Both the position numbers and the translations under genes were made by a program. Positions 1-10,300 of a stretch of 64,000 nucleotides of DNA are shown here, in pieces. The notes below the pieces were generated by a model that saw nothing but the letters and a program-made list of their open reading frames with translations, made no database searches and was not told the origin of the DNA. This DNA is from Oscarella lobularis (Eukaryota; Porifera; Homoscleromorpha; Homosclerophorida; Oscarellidae). The DNA lies in assembly GCF_947507565.1 (NCBI RefSeq), contig NC_089190.1, positions 930,001 to 994,000 on the forward strand, in the 5' to 3' direction. Position 1 is the first letter of the stretch, and each line of letters opens with the position of its first letter.

Positions 1-1599
1 ACCGAAATCTTACCGCGTCGTGATGGTGAGGATTTGTGATTTCCATTAGGCGGCAGAGACCGCGCGTTTGGCTCTCGCCCAGAACGTTTGTCAGTTCGTG
101 AACGACGAGTTGGCCCGCAACAAGAGCAGGTTGAATCACGCGGGGCAGAAGACGTTCGATTGGCTGACCAACGACAAATTCTTCATATGGGGATTCAGCC
201 GATTTTAGGAACGTTGGTTTGGGTTTCGCCTTTTTCTCCGGCATCGGCGGAACTAGAGCAAGCGTGTCGTCGTCAGAGAACATGGTCTTTTTTGTAGCCT
301 GAAAAACGACGTCGTCGTACTGATTCACAAGCCAGTGAATCGAGCGAACGACGACGCTGCTTTCGCCGTCGCGTCCGATTTTCTTCTCGGCGTCAATGGG
401 ATAAAGGAGAGCGCGCAGCGTGTCGCCGACGACGACGCTGCGCCACTGGAAAGCGTCGTAGAGACCGAGGTGAACGCGTGCCTGTCGACTAAAGTCGGAC
501 ACGGTGAAAGCAAGACTCATGCAGGCGAGCATGTGAAAGGGAAGCGCCACTTTTCCGCCAACTCGCTCAGCACTGTTCCACGGACTCGGCACTCGTCCGA
601 AACTTGCTTCCCACGTCGACTTCCACGCATCGGTGATGGTCACTTCGTTCGCCGTCGAAACGACTTCGCCGAGACGAACCTCTGTCATCCTTCGCTGAAG
701 CGTCGGATAGAGAAGACGCTCGGACGACACGTCGAGATCCATCGCCTTCTCGATCGCATTGTGCCGTTCGAGCATCCGATTGGCTTTCGCGACGTGAGGC
801 GGCCCAATCATCTCGCGGCTCTCCTGCGCTGACTTGCGAACGGTTCCAATCGCAGTCGAGTCCCCAATACCAATCACTCTTTGAGCCCACTTCACTTCGT
901 TGGGATCGTAGGCGAAAATGGTGTTCGCTTGGGCGACTTGAGCGAGCGACAGGCACACGCTTCCTACGAAGCCCGATCGTCGCATTCGTCGGCAAATTGA
1001 CTCGAATCCGGCGTGATCGTCGAGCCACGTGTGGGCGCCCCAGATCGGCTCGATTCCGGCCGCTCTCGCCGCCAGCGCCGCCGTGCCGAAAAAGGCGTTG
1101 AACGCGTACGAGTCGTCGTCGCACAGGGCGACGGCGGACAAGTCGCCGGAGCCGACCAGCAGCGCGACGGTGCGCGACGACGCACGAACGATTTCGTCGA
1201 TTCGAAAGAGCGCTCGCGGCGTTTCGGCCATGAGCGTGAGTCGAATCGATCCGCGTCGAATCGATTGGCTCGCTTCGGCGCGCGCTATCAGCTCGTCGAC
1301 TCGACGAACGAGCGCCGTTGTTTCGACTTTGGGCACGAGAAAGCCGGCGACACCGGGTCGAGTGAGCGCCGAAATGTCGTCCTCGAGAAGCGTAGGATGG
1401 TTGTCGTCGTTGTTTATGCGGACGAAAAGACGCCTTGTCGTCGGAATAGCGCCGCTGCTCAACGCTTCGGCGTAATGAGCGCGAACGGTCGCCTTGCTAG
1501 CGATGGGAACCGAATCCTCGAGATCGAGAACGACGATATCCGGGCGACGTCCGACTGCCTTGTCCGTCGATCCGTGTTTCGCGAAAAGCCAAGATCGTG
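1..1599 (-). CDS. Citrate lyase beta-like (CLYBL-type) aldolase fused to two MaoC-like hot-dog domains (partial, 3' end outside window)
   Basis: The minus frame is open from an acceptor-like site at about 1600 to the window edge. It begins ARSWLFAKHG and continues DIVVLDLEDSVP, the metal/CoA-binding strand of the HpcH/HpaI aldolase/citrate lyase beta family; EMIGPPHVAKANRML near 780-830 matches the end of that TIM barrel. A MaoC-type hot-dog domain follows (EVTITDAWKSTW about 640; HLGLYDAFQWRSVVVGD about 425-475; HWLVNQYDDVVF about 305-340). A second starts at SPYEEFVVGQPIERLL (about 160-200) and runs to MEITNPHHHDAVRF at the edge. Bacterial relatives keep malyl/methylmalyl/citramalyl-CoA lyase and mesaconyl-type hydratase as neighbouring genes; here they are one polypeptide, so a lyase coupled to enoyl-CoA hydratase steps is inferred. 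A short upstream exon (about 1674-1736, Arg/Ser-rich, perhaps a mitochondrial presequence) is possible, but its phase does not join cleanly. Confidence 0.8.
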
Positions 1600-1736
1600 C
1601 TAGGTGATAATGGCATCGCTTTAACAAAGAAGCACGTTTCCTCTAGTTGTGATAAACTGGAGGAGCTCGAGCTTACGAGAGAGAGCCTTGACGGAAAACA
1701 ACGTTTCGAACTTAGGGAGACGATGTGTTGTTGGAT

Positions 1737-1842
1737 CATCGCAGGAGGACAGAATCGAGGGCGAGAAGAGCGCTGGCACCGGTATGTAGACGTGTCACGT
1801 GCTTTCTGTACCGTCTCCACGTGATTGGGTCGATTTCGTGCA
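1737..1842. promoter_or_regulatory. Putative bidirectional promoter between divergent genes
   Basis: About 105 bp separate the likely first exon of the lyase/MaoC gene (-) from the transporter ATG (+). The interval holds two CACGTG E-boxes (1796-1801 and 1818-1823). The second abuts ATTGG (1824-1828), an inverted CCAAT box. Function is inferred from position and motifs only. Confidence 0.4.
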
Positions 1843-3226
1843 ATGGACGACGATGGATTGTCTCAGAGGACCGACAACGACGAAGCGACAGAGCTCATTT
1901 TGTCAGCAAGACAACGGAGTGACATTCTAACAAACACCGGCAGTTTCTATCTGGCCTACTTCCGTCTTCGCTGGTTTCGTCAATTCGAAACAAGCGCCAG
2001 GGTCGGTGGCATTCTTTTGACGATCCTCACCGTTGTCGGCTTTCTTGGTCGCGTTGTTTTCTTCTCGCCTTACATTCACACGATTTTCCGCGACGACACG
2101 AACGTTACTCATAATGAAACCGGAAGATCGTCGAAGATCGAAACGAATCTCTACGCAATCGCCCTCTTTTTTTCTCTCGCTCGCTTCGTCGCCAGTTTTC
2201 TTTTCGCGTTGCTCGCTTGGCTTGGCAATCGCAACGGCGTCTCGTGGCGACCGCCCATGCGCCCTCGTCTTCTCATTCTCTTCGGCTTCCTCAACTACGT
2301 CGCGCTCATTCTCCTCACGTACGCGAGTCCGCCCAATCGAACGAGCCTCTCACTCCAGCCAATTCTCGGCACCTCGATTGTTATCTACACGGTCATTTTC
2401 CAGCGGATCTGTCTCAAAACGAAGACAAGCTGGAGACGTCTTGCCTGCACGGGCGTCGTCCTAATCGGTCTCGTTGTCACGCTCGTGCCGACATTCACAA
2501 GCTTCCACAAGACCGGCACGGACTCTTCCGGATTGACGGAATCCCCACGGGACAAAGTGATCTGGACGTTCGTCTTCTTGATTGCCTTCCTTCCGCGTGC
2601 CCTGCTCGTCGTCTTGGCTCGAGGTGAATTGAAAGGTCGAGAGGGAAAGCGGGTTCACCTGGCCATCTTCATGTTCTACGTCAACTTGATCATACTCGTC
2701 TGCGTTCTGCTCAGCTTTTGGATATCGTTTATCGGCGGCCACGACTCGACGTCTGTTTGTCTTGGAACGGCTCTGCGCCAGGGTCTCTCTTGTTCCTTCG
2801 GTCACGCGCCCATGTCAGACGTTCAGGACTATGCAAATTCGGCCTGCCTGCTGCCGGCTGTTTACGGCTGGACTTCTGCAGTGTCGAACAATTTTGCCGC
2901 AATGGGAAGTTTCATGCTGGTGAAGCACGCAGAAGACGCCATATACTCTATTCTTGTGTCAGCGTTGGCTACTCCACTTGGTTTCCTTGTGTGGATCTTC
3001 TTCAGGCTCACGCCCCAAGTAATTCTTTCTTGTTCAGTTTGTTGATTATAAATGTGACTTGCGCTCCTTTTAGGCAACGCTCTCCTTCTGTCCTCATTTT
3101 GATAAAGAGTCTGCCTGGGTCCTGGGTGGGATTGTACTGGTCGTTCCTGGAGTTGTTCTATACAAATACCTAGGAAAAAAGACTCCAGCAGCAGAGGTTA
3201 ACAACACTAGTGAGTCAGCAAGGTGA
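1843..3226 (+). CDS. Multi-pass membrane transporter, drug/metabolite (SLC35/CRT-like) superfamily
   Basis: Two exons, 1843-3018 and 3074-3226, are joined across a 55-bp GT-AG intron in phase 0, giving about 442 residues. The ATG at 1843 (MDDDGLSQ) is the first true ATG; the frame is open further up only from TTG. The N-terminus is acidic and soluble. About nine or ten hydrophobic segments follow, for example VGGILLTILTVVGFLG, LLILFGFLNYVALILL, ACTGVVLIGLVVTLVP, LAIFMFYVNLIILVCVLL and, from exon 2, WVLGGIVLVVPGVVLY. The stretch LQPILGTSIVIYTVIFQRICLK followed by a Gly-rich helix is DMT-like (EamA/SLC35/chloroquine-resistance-transporter-like). Substrate and membrane cannot be told. The 3' end converges on the next gene with 99 bp between stop codons. 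Superfamily placement is moderate; subfamily is unknown. Confidence 0.65.
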
Positions 3227-3325
3227 ACTGCATGCTCAATTTTCGTACGTTAGATGTCATTATGTGTTGTCCAAAAAAACGTGTGTCCGTATGCCTTTCC
3301 ATTCTGCAATCATGCTATTAGTCAC

Positions 3326-6024
3326 TCAGCTAATAAAAACATTAAGAAACACCACTTTGTGAGTTCCTCCCTCAAACAATCCCTTTACCATTCGCTTAGC
3401 AGCGAAAATTCCCAGTGCAGACACACGACGTTCTATTTCAGTAAACTCAGTCTTCAGCGTTTGGAAGCACGCTTGCGCTGAAATTCGATTGGACGGATCG
3501 CGATCGACCATACGAGAGCAGAGCATGAACAAAGTAGGACGATCAGAGAGATTGTCCAACTGAGTCTGCCTCATGTCCGAAATAGGAAGCGCACCCGTGA
3601 AAATTTCAATCAATGACACGCCAACGCTGTACGCGTCGCTACGCAACGTGCTCGAAGAGGCAGTGCCATCAGAACGCGGCATTCGCTCGGGAGCGAGATA
3701 CTGAAAACTCAGTGGGCCAGCGGATCGAGAACTCTCAATAAGATGAGCCGCTCCCAAGTCGCCCACTTTCACCTTCATATCTTTTCTTACGAGAAGATTC
3801 GAAGGACGGATATCGCCGTGGACGTAGGGCCTGGGACGAATCTCATGCAGATATGAGATTCCAGACGTCACGTCCATCGCAATAGATAGCTGTTCGAAAA
3901 CGGTCAAGTAGGCCCCGGAAGCGTGAGAGGCGGTGAGAACTTCGTCGACCGATCCCTCAAGCAGTTCCATAACCATTTGAAGAGGAACTCCTTCTGCCAT
4001 CACTGCTCCGCAAACGGTCATGATATTGGGATGATGGAGTCGGCTGCACACGAGAACTTCTTGTTGAAACATCGCAATGTTGTGTCGATCCGTCACGAGG
4101 TCGTGCATTTTTTTGACGGCAACTGGCGTTCCGCGCCATTGGCCAACGGAAACAGCTGAGCGTCAGAACATATTAGCAGAAACACCTATTGCTTAGAGTC
4201 TTTTTTCTAACCCGCGAATGCTCCTGATCCGAGTTTTTGATCCGTCAGGTGAACTTCGTCTCCATTGATGTTCAATACGTCAGTAACTTCGTCAAGACGT
4301 CGTTTCATTTCGTCACGAGACGCCTCAAGGGTTTGGCAACGCCTCAATGAAACAGCCATTTCTTCTCTACGATCCAGCCATCACGAATGCATCTCTAATT
4401 AAAGCAAATTTCTTGCCTATGACGACGTTGAGCTGCTTCGGCTGCTGACGTCAGTTCTTGTCTAAAATTCAAATAAGAAATGAAGCTCGTTACCGTGCTC
4501 CACCCCCAGTAACCTGATTAGAGCAATCGCTTCGTCTTTACGCTGTATAAGACGTTCCGCTGATGCAAGTTGCTCTCTGCGTGAAACGAAAGAACAATTT
4601 ATGTTTCGGCTCGCACGAAAAAATTTATTTAATTCAGACAACCTAACGCTTTCGTTTTCTTTGTTCAATTCAGCACATCTACGTTGAAGAAGCTGCAACT
4701 GACTCTGCATCATTTCAATCTCTTCACTTCCACTTAGAAGAAAGCGACGCTGACGCGGAGGTGATCTTGCTGGTGGCCTTGGAGAAATAATTTCGCTTCC
4801 TATTATCCGGCAGGATTCGTTACGGCAACTTAATAGTATATAGTAAGCCTTACCAAGACGAAAATGGATAACAATGGGCTTTAATCGCTCATTCCAATCT
4901 TGTCCACCACAGACAAATACGTCTATAGTCATGTCTTCGTTCTGCACACGATGGCACGTGTGACGCCAAATCTTTCCCACTTGTCGATCAACATTAATCT
5001 ATAGAAAAATCCGGAAGCATTACATAAACATAACAATGTCGTAAATGACTACCTGATAGGCTTCGGAATTGTCAGAATCCAAAACATAAATATAGTCAGA
5101 ATTTGCTTTCTTTTCAACGAAATAGCCACCAACAAGAAGAGCAAATGATTTTTCTTCCAATCCTTGTTTTGCTATTTGACAAATTGTATGACCCCACCTG
5201 GGAGATATTCTGACATTGAAATCAATTATCGTCCAAGTCTAATCATTCGATTATAGAAACCAACAAATTAATAAGCGATTTACTTTATAATTTAGATTCA
5301 TCACGCAAGACTGACATGCGTTCTTCACGTCAATACCATGAAGTAGCGCTCGATGCTGGTCAATGGTTGTCATGGCAGCGCGAACAAGGGGTTTGGGCCT
5401 CGTTCCTGTCAACTCCAAATCTGACCACACTCCTAGTCGTACAGTTTATTAATTAATTAAAACTGAAATGAAATGAAATCGAGTCTACTCACCTCTTTCA
5501 TTGCCCTCTTCGAATTCAAAATCAAAAGCATCATTACTCCAGCCCAATTCTTCCTGAGTTGCACCAGACTGCAGTTGATCACGAGGAATCTTATCGCTCG
5601 CTCCCCCAAACATGATCATTTTCGATTGAATTGCACACAAACAGACGGATGAGCGTTCGTGCGGCTTCTTATTACCAATGGGCGTGGCCACTTCGATCCA
5701 TTCCATTGTCTTCGGATCGAGGCGATAAACGATTCCCAATCGACCCTCGCCCGTGTTTCCGCCGTACGAATAGATCCTCTTGTCGATCACTACACATCGT
5801 GCGCCCGAACAAGGCGGAGGAATCGTTCGACCTTGAGTCAAGCGACGGGTCCATTTCTTTTCCTCTCTCTGAACATTCATCGAAAAGATTTCATTGCGGG
5901 GGAAGTACTTTGATTCATCCCATCCACCGAAGAGATGCAGGTGATCGTCGACCAACGCGCATTCGTGTGACCACCGTTCGTCGGGGGAATCGTTTCCGCG
6001 AAGTTCGGGGAGCGAGATCGCCAT
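3326..6024 (-). CDS. Kelch-repeat / coiled-coil / protein kinase fusion protein (copy A)
   Basis: Exons read from splice sites include 6024-5493, 5432-5284, 5238-5053, 4998-4854, then short coiled-coil exons between about 4800 and 4213, and the last exon 4155-3326. ATG 6024 (MAISLPEL) is the first true ATG. The N-terminal third is kelch-type (LHLFGGWDESKYFPRNEIF, IYSYGGNTGEGRLG, MIMFGGAS, ALLVGGYF, VFVCGGQDW). A basic/Pro linker and coiled coil follow, then a kinase domain: glycine loop GSGAFAAV formed across an intron, VAVKK lysine, HGDIRPSNLL catalytic loop (HRD Arg replaced by Gly), GDLGA in place of DFG, and APERMP. The catalytic Lys, Asp and metal Asp are kept, so activity is plausible. 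The closest relative in view is the gene at 60760-63625, with the same exon phases. The RxSN loop resembles tyrosine or tyrosine-kinase-like kinases. Substrate and role are unknown. Confidence 0.82.
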
Positions 6025-6208
6025 TTCCGTAGTTGGCACTGCGCACGCGCGAACACTGGCAGCCCGGAAGTAAAACTGTGGTGTGAAACCATAGATATTG
6101 GAGAAACGGTTTGATCACGATGAATAGATCGCTTGCGTGCAAGTAATCGACTAGAGTGGACGTCACTTTCCCGGAAGTTCACCAAGCCCAAGTGGGGCTC
6201 CCAAGTGG
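6025..6208. other. Upstream flank of kelch-kinase copy A, up to the transposon
   Basis: I see no gene here. The 184 bp probably hold the promoter of the minus-strand kelch-kinase gene, because the transposon boundary lies only about 185 bp upstream of the ATG. Confidence 0.4.
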
Positions 6209-6210
6209 TA

Positions 6211-7225
6211 CAGTGCTTCTCAGCATGAATTTCCACTCCCTTAAAGTGCGCTAGCTTAGCAACCGAAGGTCGTACGGGGTCCCCGAAAAGACCGGGAGAC
6301 TCGCAAGACCCTAATCTATTTAGTAGTGAAGGTCCGGTTGCTATGCTCCTACGTAGAGCAAAGATAGCGAGTCAACCAATGGCAGAGGTTCGCGCAATCA
6401 CGTGACCTTAACTGCGATTGGTTGATCTATCCGACCGTTAGACAGAGTCCCGTATTTAGCCTCGGTTTACTTAGGCCTGGTGGCCTTTTCGAGAACTAAA
6501 TACCGATCTTATCTACTGTAGAACAAGCGCAAAAGCACATAGAAACCATTTGTAGGGAAAAAAATTAGTATCGTAATTTTCGGGCACGCGAAAGGTTCTG
6601 GAATCATTTTATTAGCATTCGAATAACGCGTAAAGCCCAGCGGCTGTGGCGAAAACCCACTGTAACATCGGATTTCGAAGCGAAATCGTTCCTCTGTTTT
6701 AAAGCGCGCTAAAGGAAATGTAGGGAAGTTTTCGAAACGGGATAGCTCCTAAAGGAAACCACTTAGAGCTAAACCCTACGATGAATTTTTAGAGTATTGG
6801 GTGTAGAATAAGACTGCGCTTGTCCGAATTCGATAAGTGCTATGGTTCCTCGAGAAAACGAACCTAAAGTCAGGGTGCTATTCGGTACTTATCGGTCTGT
6901 AAACTGGAAACGAAAGCGAATTTAGGCAAACGCTACGATGAATTTTTAGATTATGCACTATAGAACAAAAACTCTTTGGGAAGTCCTCTGAGAAACGCGG
7001 GTTTGGATATAGAAAACGCGCGTTTCCGAAACGACTGCTGTTCGAAGAATGTCGCGACCTAGCGCCTTCCTACTTAGTGATACTTCTTAGATAAGCCGCG
7101 GTATTGCAGATAGGTACATTAGGAAACAGTTTCCAAAATTGTAGACGCGTATGTTTTACCAAATTTGAATTACGCGCCTTTTAAGCGCGCGCTAGCGGAT
7201 TGGAAACTTATGCTGAGAAGCACTG
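6211..7225. mobile_element. Non-autonomous DNA transposon (MITE-like) with TIRs and TA target duplication
   Basis: The left end reads CAGTGCTTCTCAGCAT (6211-6226). The right end (7210-7225) is its perfect reverse complement. The similarity continues imperfectly for about 13 more bases (RARTTTCCAMTCC), so the terminal inverted repeat is about 29 bp. TA dinucleotides flank both ends (6209-6210, 7226-7227), as in Tc1/mariner-type insertions. The 1,015-bp interior has no long ORF on either strand. It carries a short direct repeat (CGATGAATTTTTAGA at about 6779 and 6938) in loosely similar surroundings, suggesting internal tandem structure. No transposase is present, so mobilisation would need a source elsewhere. 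Confidence 0.8.
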
Positions 7226-7364
7226 TACACAATCTGTACAATGTACTGTAATCCCTGATGTAATGCAGTAGGCATTCCCGTATGCATTTTCAAATTGTTG
7301 TACGACTCTGAACACAAACAAAAAAGCGAACGGGGAAAAGTCAAAAAGGGAAAAATTCTCTTAG

Positions 7365-10300
7365 CTAATCGCACTCCTCTCTCGGGTAGAGCATGGTCCC
7401 GCCAGACTGATCCGGATCATAGTAATTGTACGAGATAACGGGAACGCCCTGCAAGTCTTTAACGAAAACGGTTCTCTTCGTTTGTAGCTCAAAGCAACAC
7501 GCGTTTTGATTTACCTATGAAACCAAAGAAGTTTAACTTCCAAAACAATGCTCTAGAGATCTTGGAACTCACTTCGTCAAGATAGACTCTGACTCTGCGG
7601 TCTTGCTTGTCAATTCTCTTTATTTGGCACGTTCCTTGTTTCTCCAGCTAGATTAGAAATCAATACTGTACTAAAAATCCGATCCAATTAGCTCTTTTTA
7701 CTTCCTTGAGATCAGAATCAGTAGGAATGAATCCGGAAAATAGCGTGATATCAGTCAGAGCCATATTTGAACTGCTTGGTTTCTCTAGCAACCAACTAAT
7801 TAAACACGAAATGTCGTTAGAAAAGATGTAAGGAAGACAAAAGAATCCTTACCGGTTGCAAACCCTTATCTTGTACGAGCACGCTTTCCCTTTAGTATAA
7901 CTCATTGTTGCCATGGCCGTCACTTCGAAAGCCACTTCTTCCGGCAGCTCTGGTGTATTGTACATGACGCCTGCTTGAATGAGGACGCATCCGACTCCAA
8001 AAAAATGAGCAGTCAACGTTGAAGGAAGCGTCGGAATATTGAGAGTCTGCATGTCTTGAGAATTGGACGAATTGACAGACAACGACCAGGAATTTTTGGA
8101 GTTGATACTCATGCGAACTCTCATATTCACGTCAGAAGGCGTCGCTGCCAAAGACGCGTACTCAGAGAGCGCTTGTAAAGCCACTACCGTATCCTAATAA
8201 TCCCGAATAAACGTCTACAATTGCAACTTATTATATTATATTAATTAACCTGGGTCGATCGGAAGCCTCCAGAAGGATTTCTTTGTTCGACGAGCCAGCG
8301 GACAATTCTCGAGCTACTGTCTACGTTTCCGCGACATTTGAAGGCGAGCAGTGCATACGCGCTTGTTTCCACATCACACGAGCGGCTAGCACAGGGAAGA
8401 CCCCAACGACGCCCGTAGCAGAATTGATTACTTTCCTTTGAATAGTTCCAGTGCATTGAGTCGCCATCCACCGCAGCGCAACTGAGTAGTTGATTAAGTA
8501 GTTCGTCGGCCCTAGGATGGCCAGCTTTGCAAAATACGTTGGAAATGACAGCCAAGGCATAATTATTTTCGCAGTCATTCGCGAGGCAGAACGAACTGAG
8601 AAAAGCCAATGCTATAAGCATAGATGGATCCTAGAAGGTAAAGAGAACCGATTAGATCTATTTCAGACCACGTAGGGCTATACACAGTGACAGTCTCACA
8701 GATGGCGGTACGCCTGCCTCCAATAGAGCAAGCGCAACATAGGCGGTCAGGCCGCATTTCCCTCCTGAGCAGCCCTGCATTTCCTTGTCAATAACGCGGC
8801 AAACACTTGGAAATGAGCCATCTCGACTCTGCTTATTCTTCGCCCAGTTCATCGCCTCTTCTTGAACGTTCTGATCTATGTCAATAATTCCATGCGCTTG
8901 ACTAAACGTTCTAACTACGAAGGCAGTTAACCTACGTAACGGTTATATAGCTAGAGTCTATACACTGCTTTCAGATACATACCACATGCTGCCACATTTG
9001 TCGCTGTTTCCGAAAGCACTGTACGATCCGTCATCTCGTTGAAAAATCATCTGTCTTTGATAACCTAGACCAAAATGTCATGATATCATTATTCAAGTAT
9101 TAAAGGTCACCTTTCATCATAATGCCAAGAGCTTTGTCCTTCGTTTTTTTATCCAATTTCCCAACTGTCGTAAGATAACGTGTAATATAAACGCCAGGAG
9201 AGAAATTAATCATATTCTGTTCTCCGCATCCGTAGGGAAGTCGAAGTAGATTTTCCAGCCCTTCGATAGAAGGCCCCATGTAATCCGCTAAAAAGAATAG
9301 TTAAAAATGCTCCAGCACGAAATACAACTGTACGTGTTACACTGACGACTGCCCTCTCGGAGTCAGGGACATAAGAGAGGGGAAGGTTGAGATTAAATAC
9401 TTTTTTAGCCCTTTGAACATCATCTGTAGTAAAATGATTTTTAGATTAAAACTTCAAAGCAGATTCTGTGTGCCTTGGAGACAAACGAAGGACGATAGCC
9501 CGTATTCCTTTTCGATACCTTCTGGCTATAGAGATTTTTTTATTATAATAGACTCATTATTTACAACTACTGGTTTTCCTACCTCTACTAGAAGTGGTCG
9601 AATTACTGCATCGGCTGCTTGAGTCGATCTTGCCGTACATTTTATTGGAAGATAACCGACTTTGAGAGGAACAATGAAGTAGTCGACTGAACGTGCTTCT
9701 CCCGCTGGTATGGCCAAGCTGCGTCTAGAGCCCGCTGGCCCATCAAATTTTGATTCCATAATGCTAATTTCACGTGAATCTGCTTCTAACTCAACCAAAG
9801 CCTAAATATTGGTTTAAGAACGGATTGATCTAATATAACCATGTACAGACAGTGAGGTAGGCATCGATGTAATTGAAGACAGTGACTCTCACTTCAAGTT
9901 TCTCGCCTCGAATGACTGAATATGGCAAAGAGAGAGACACAAAGAACGGCTGAAAAACTCGAAGAGACGCTGGCCTCGAAATGCTAATTGAATTTTTAGA
10001 CGACAAAGCAAAACCGTCAGCAATCCACGACGTTATAGTGTCCGGAGCAGTCAACGTCAGACTATGGGTTCGTGAATTTTTGCTGTAGATGGAGACAGGT
10101 AGAAGAAAAGCGCGAATGATTGTGCAAGATTTCTTACTTCAGCTGAATATCCGTCCATATCCACGTTTCGGGAAAGTTGAATCGCTCTCTCTTGACATCA
10201 ACAAGTTCTGTAGTTGTCTCATCTTCGATTTTCACTAAAAGGTCCGCAGAAGGTAACGTGCCGGATCTTAAAAATACTTCTAATTAGGCAAACAAAGAAT

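Noticed and set aside
335-832. Plus-strand ORF of 165 codons
   Set aside because: Shadow of the minus-strand lyase/MaoC frame, which shows clear family motifs; the region has strand-symmetric CG-rich codons.
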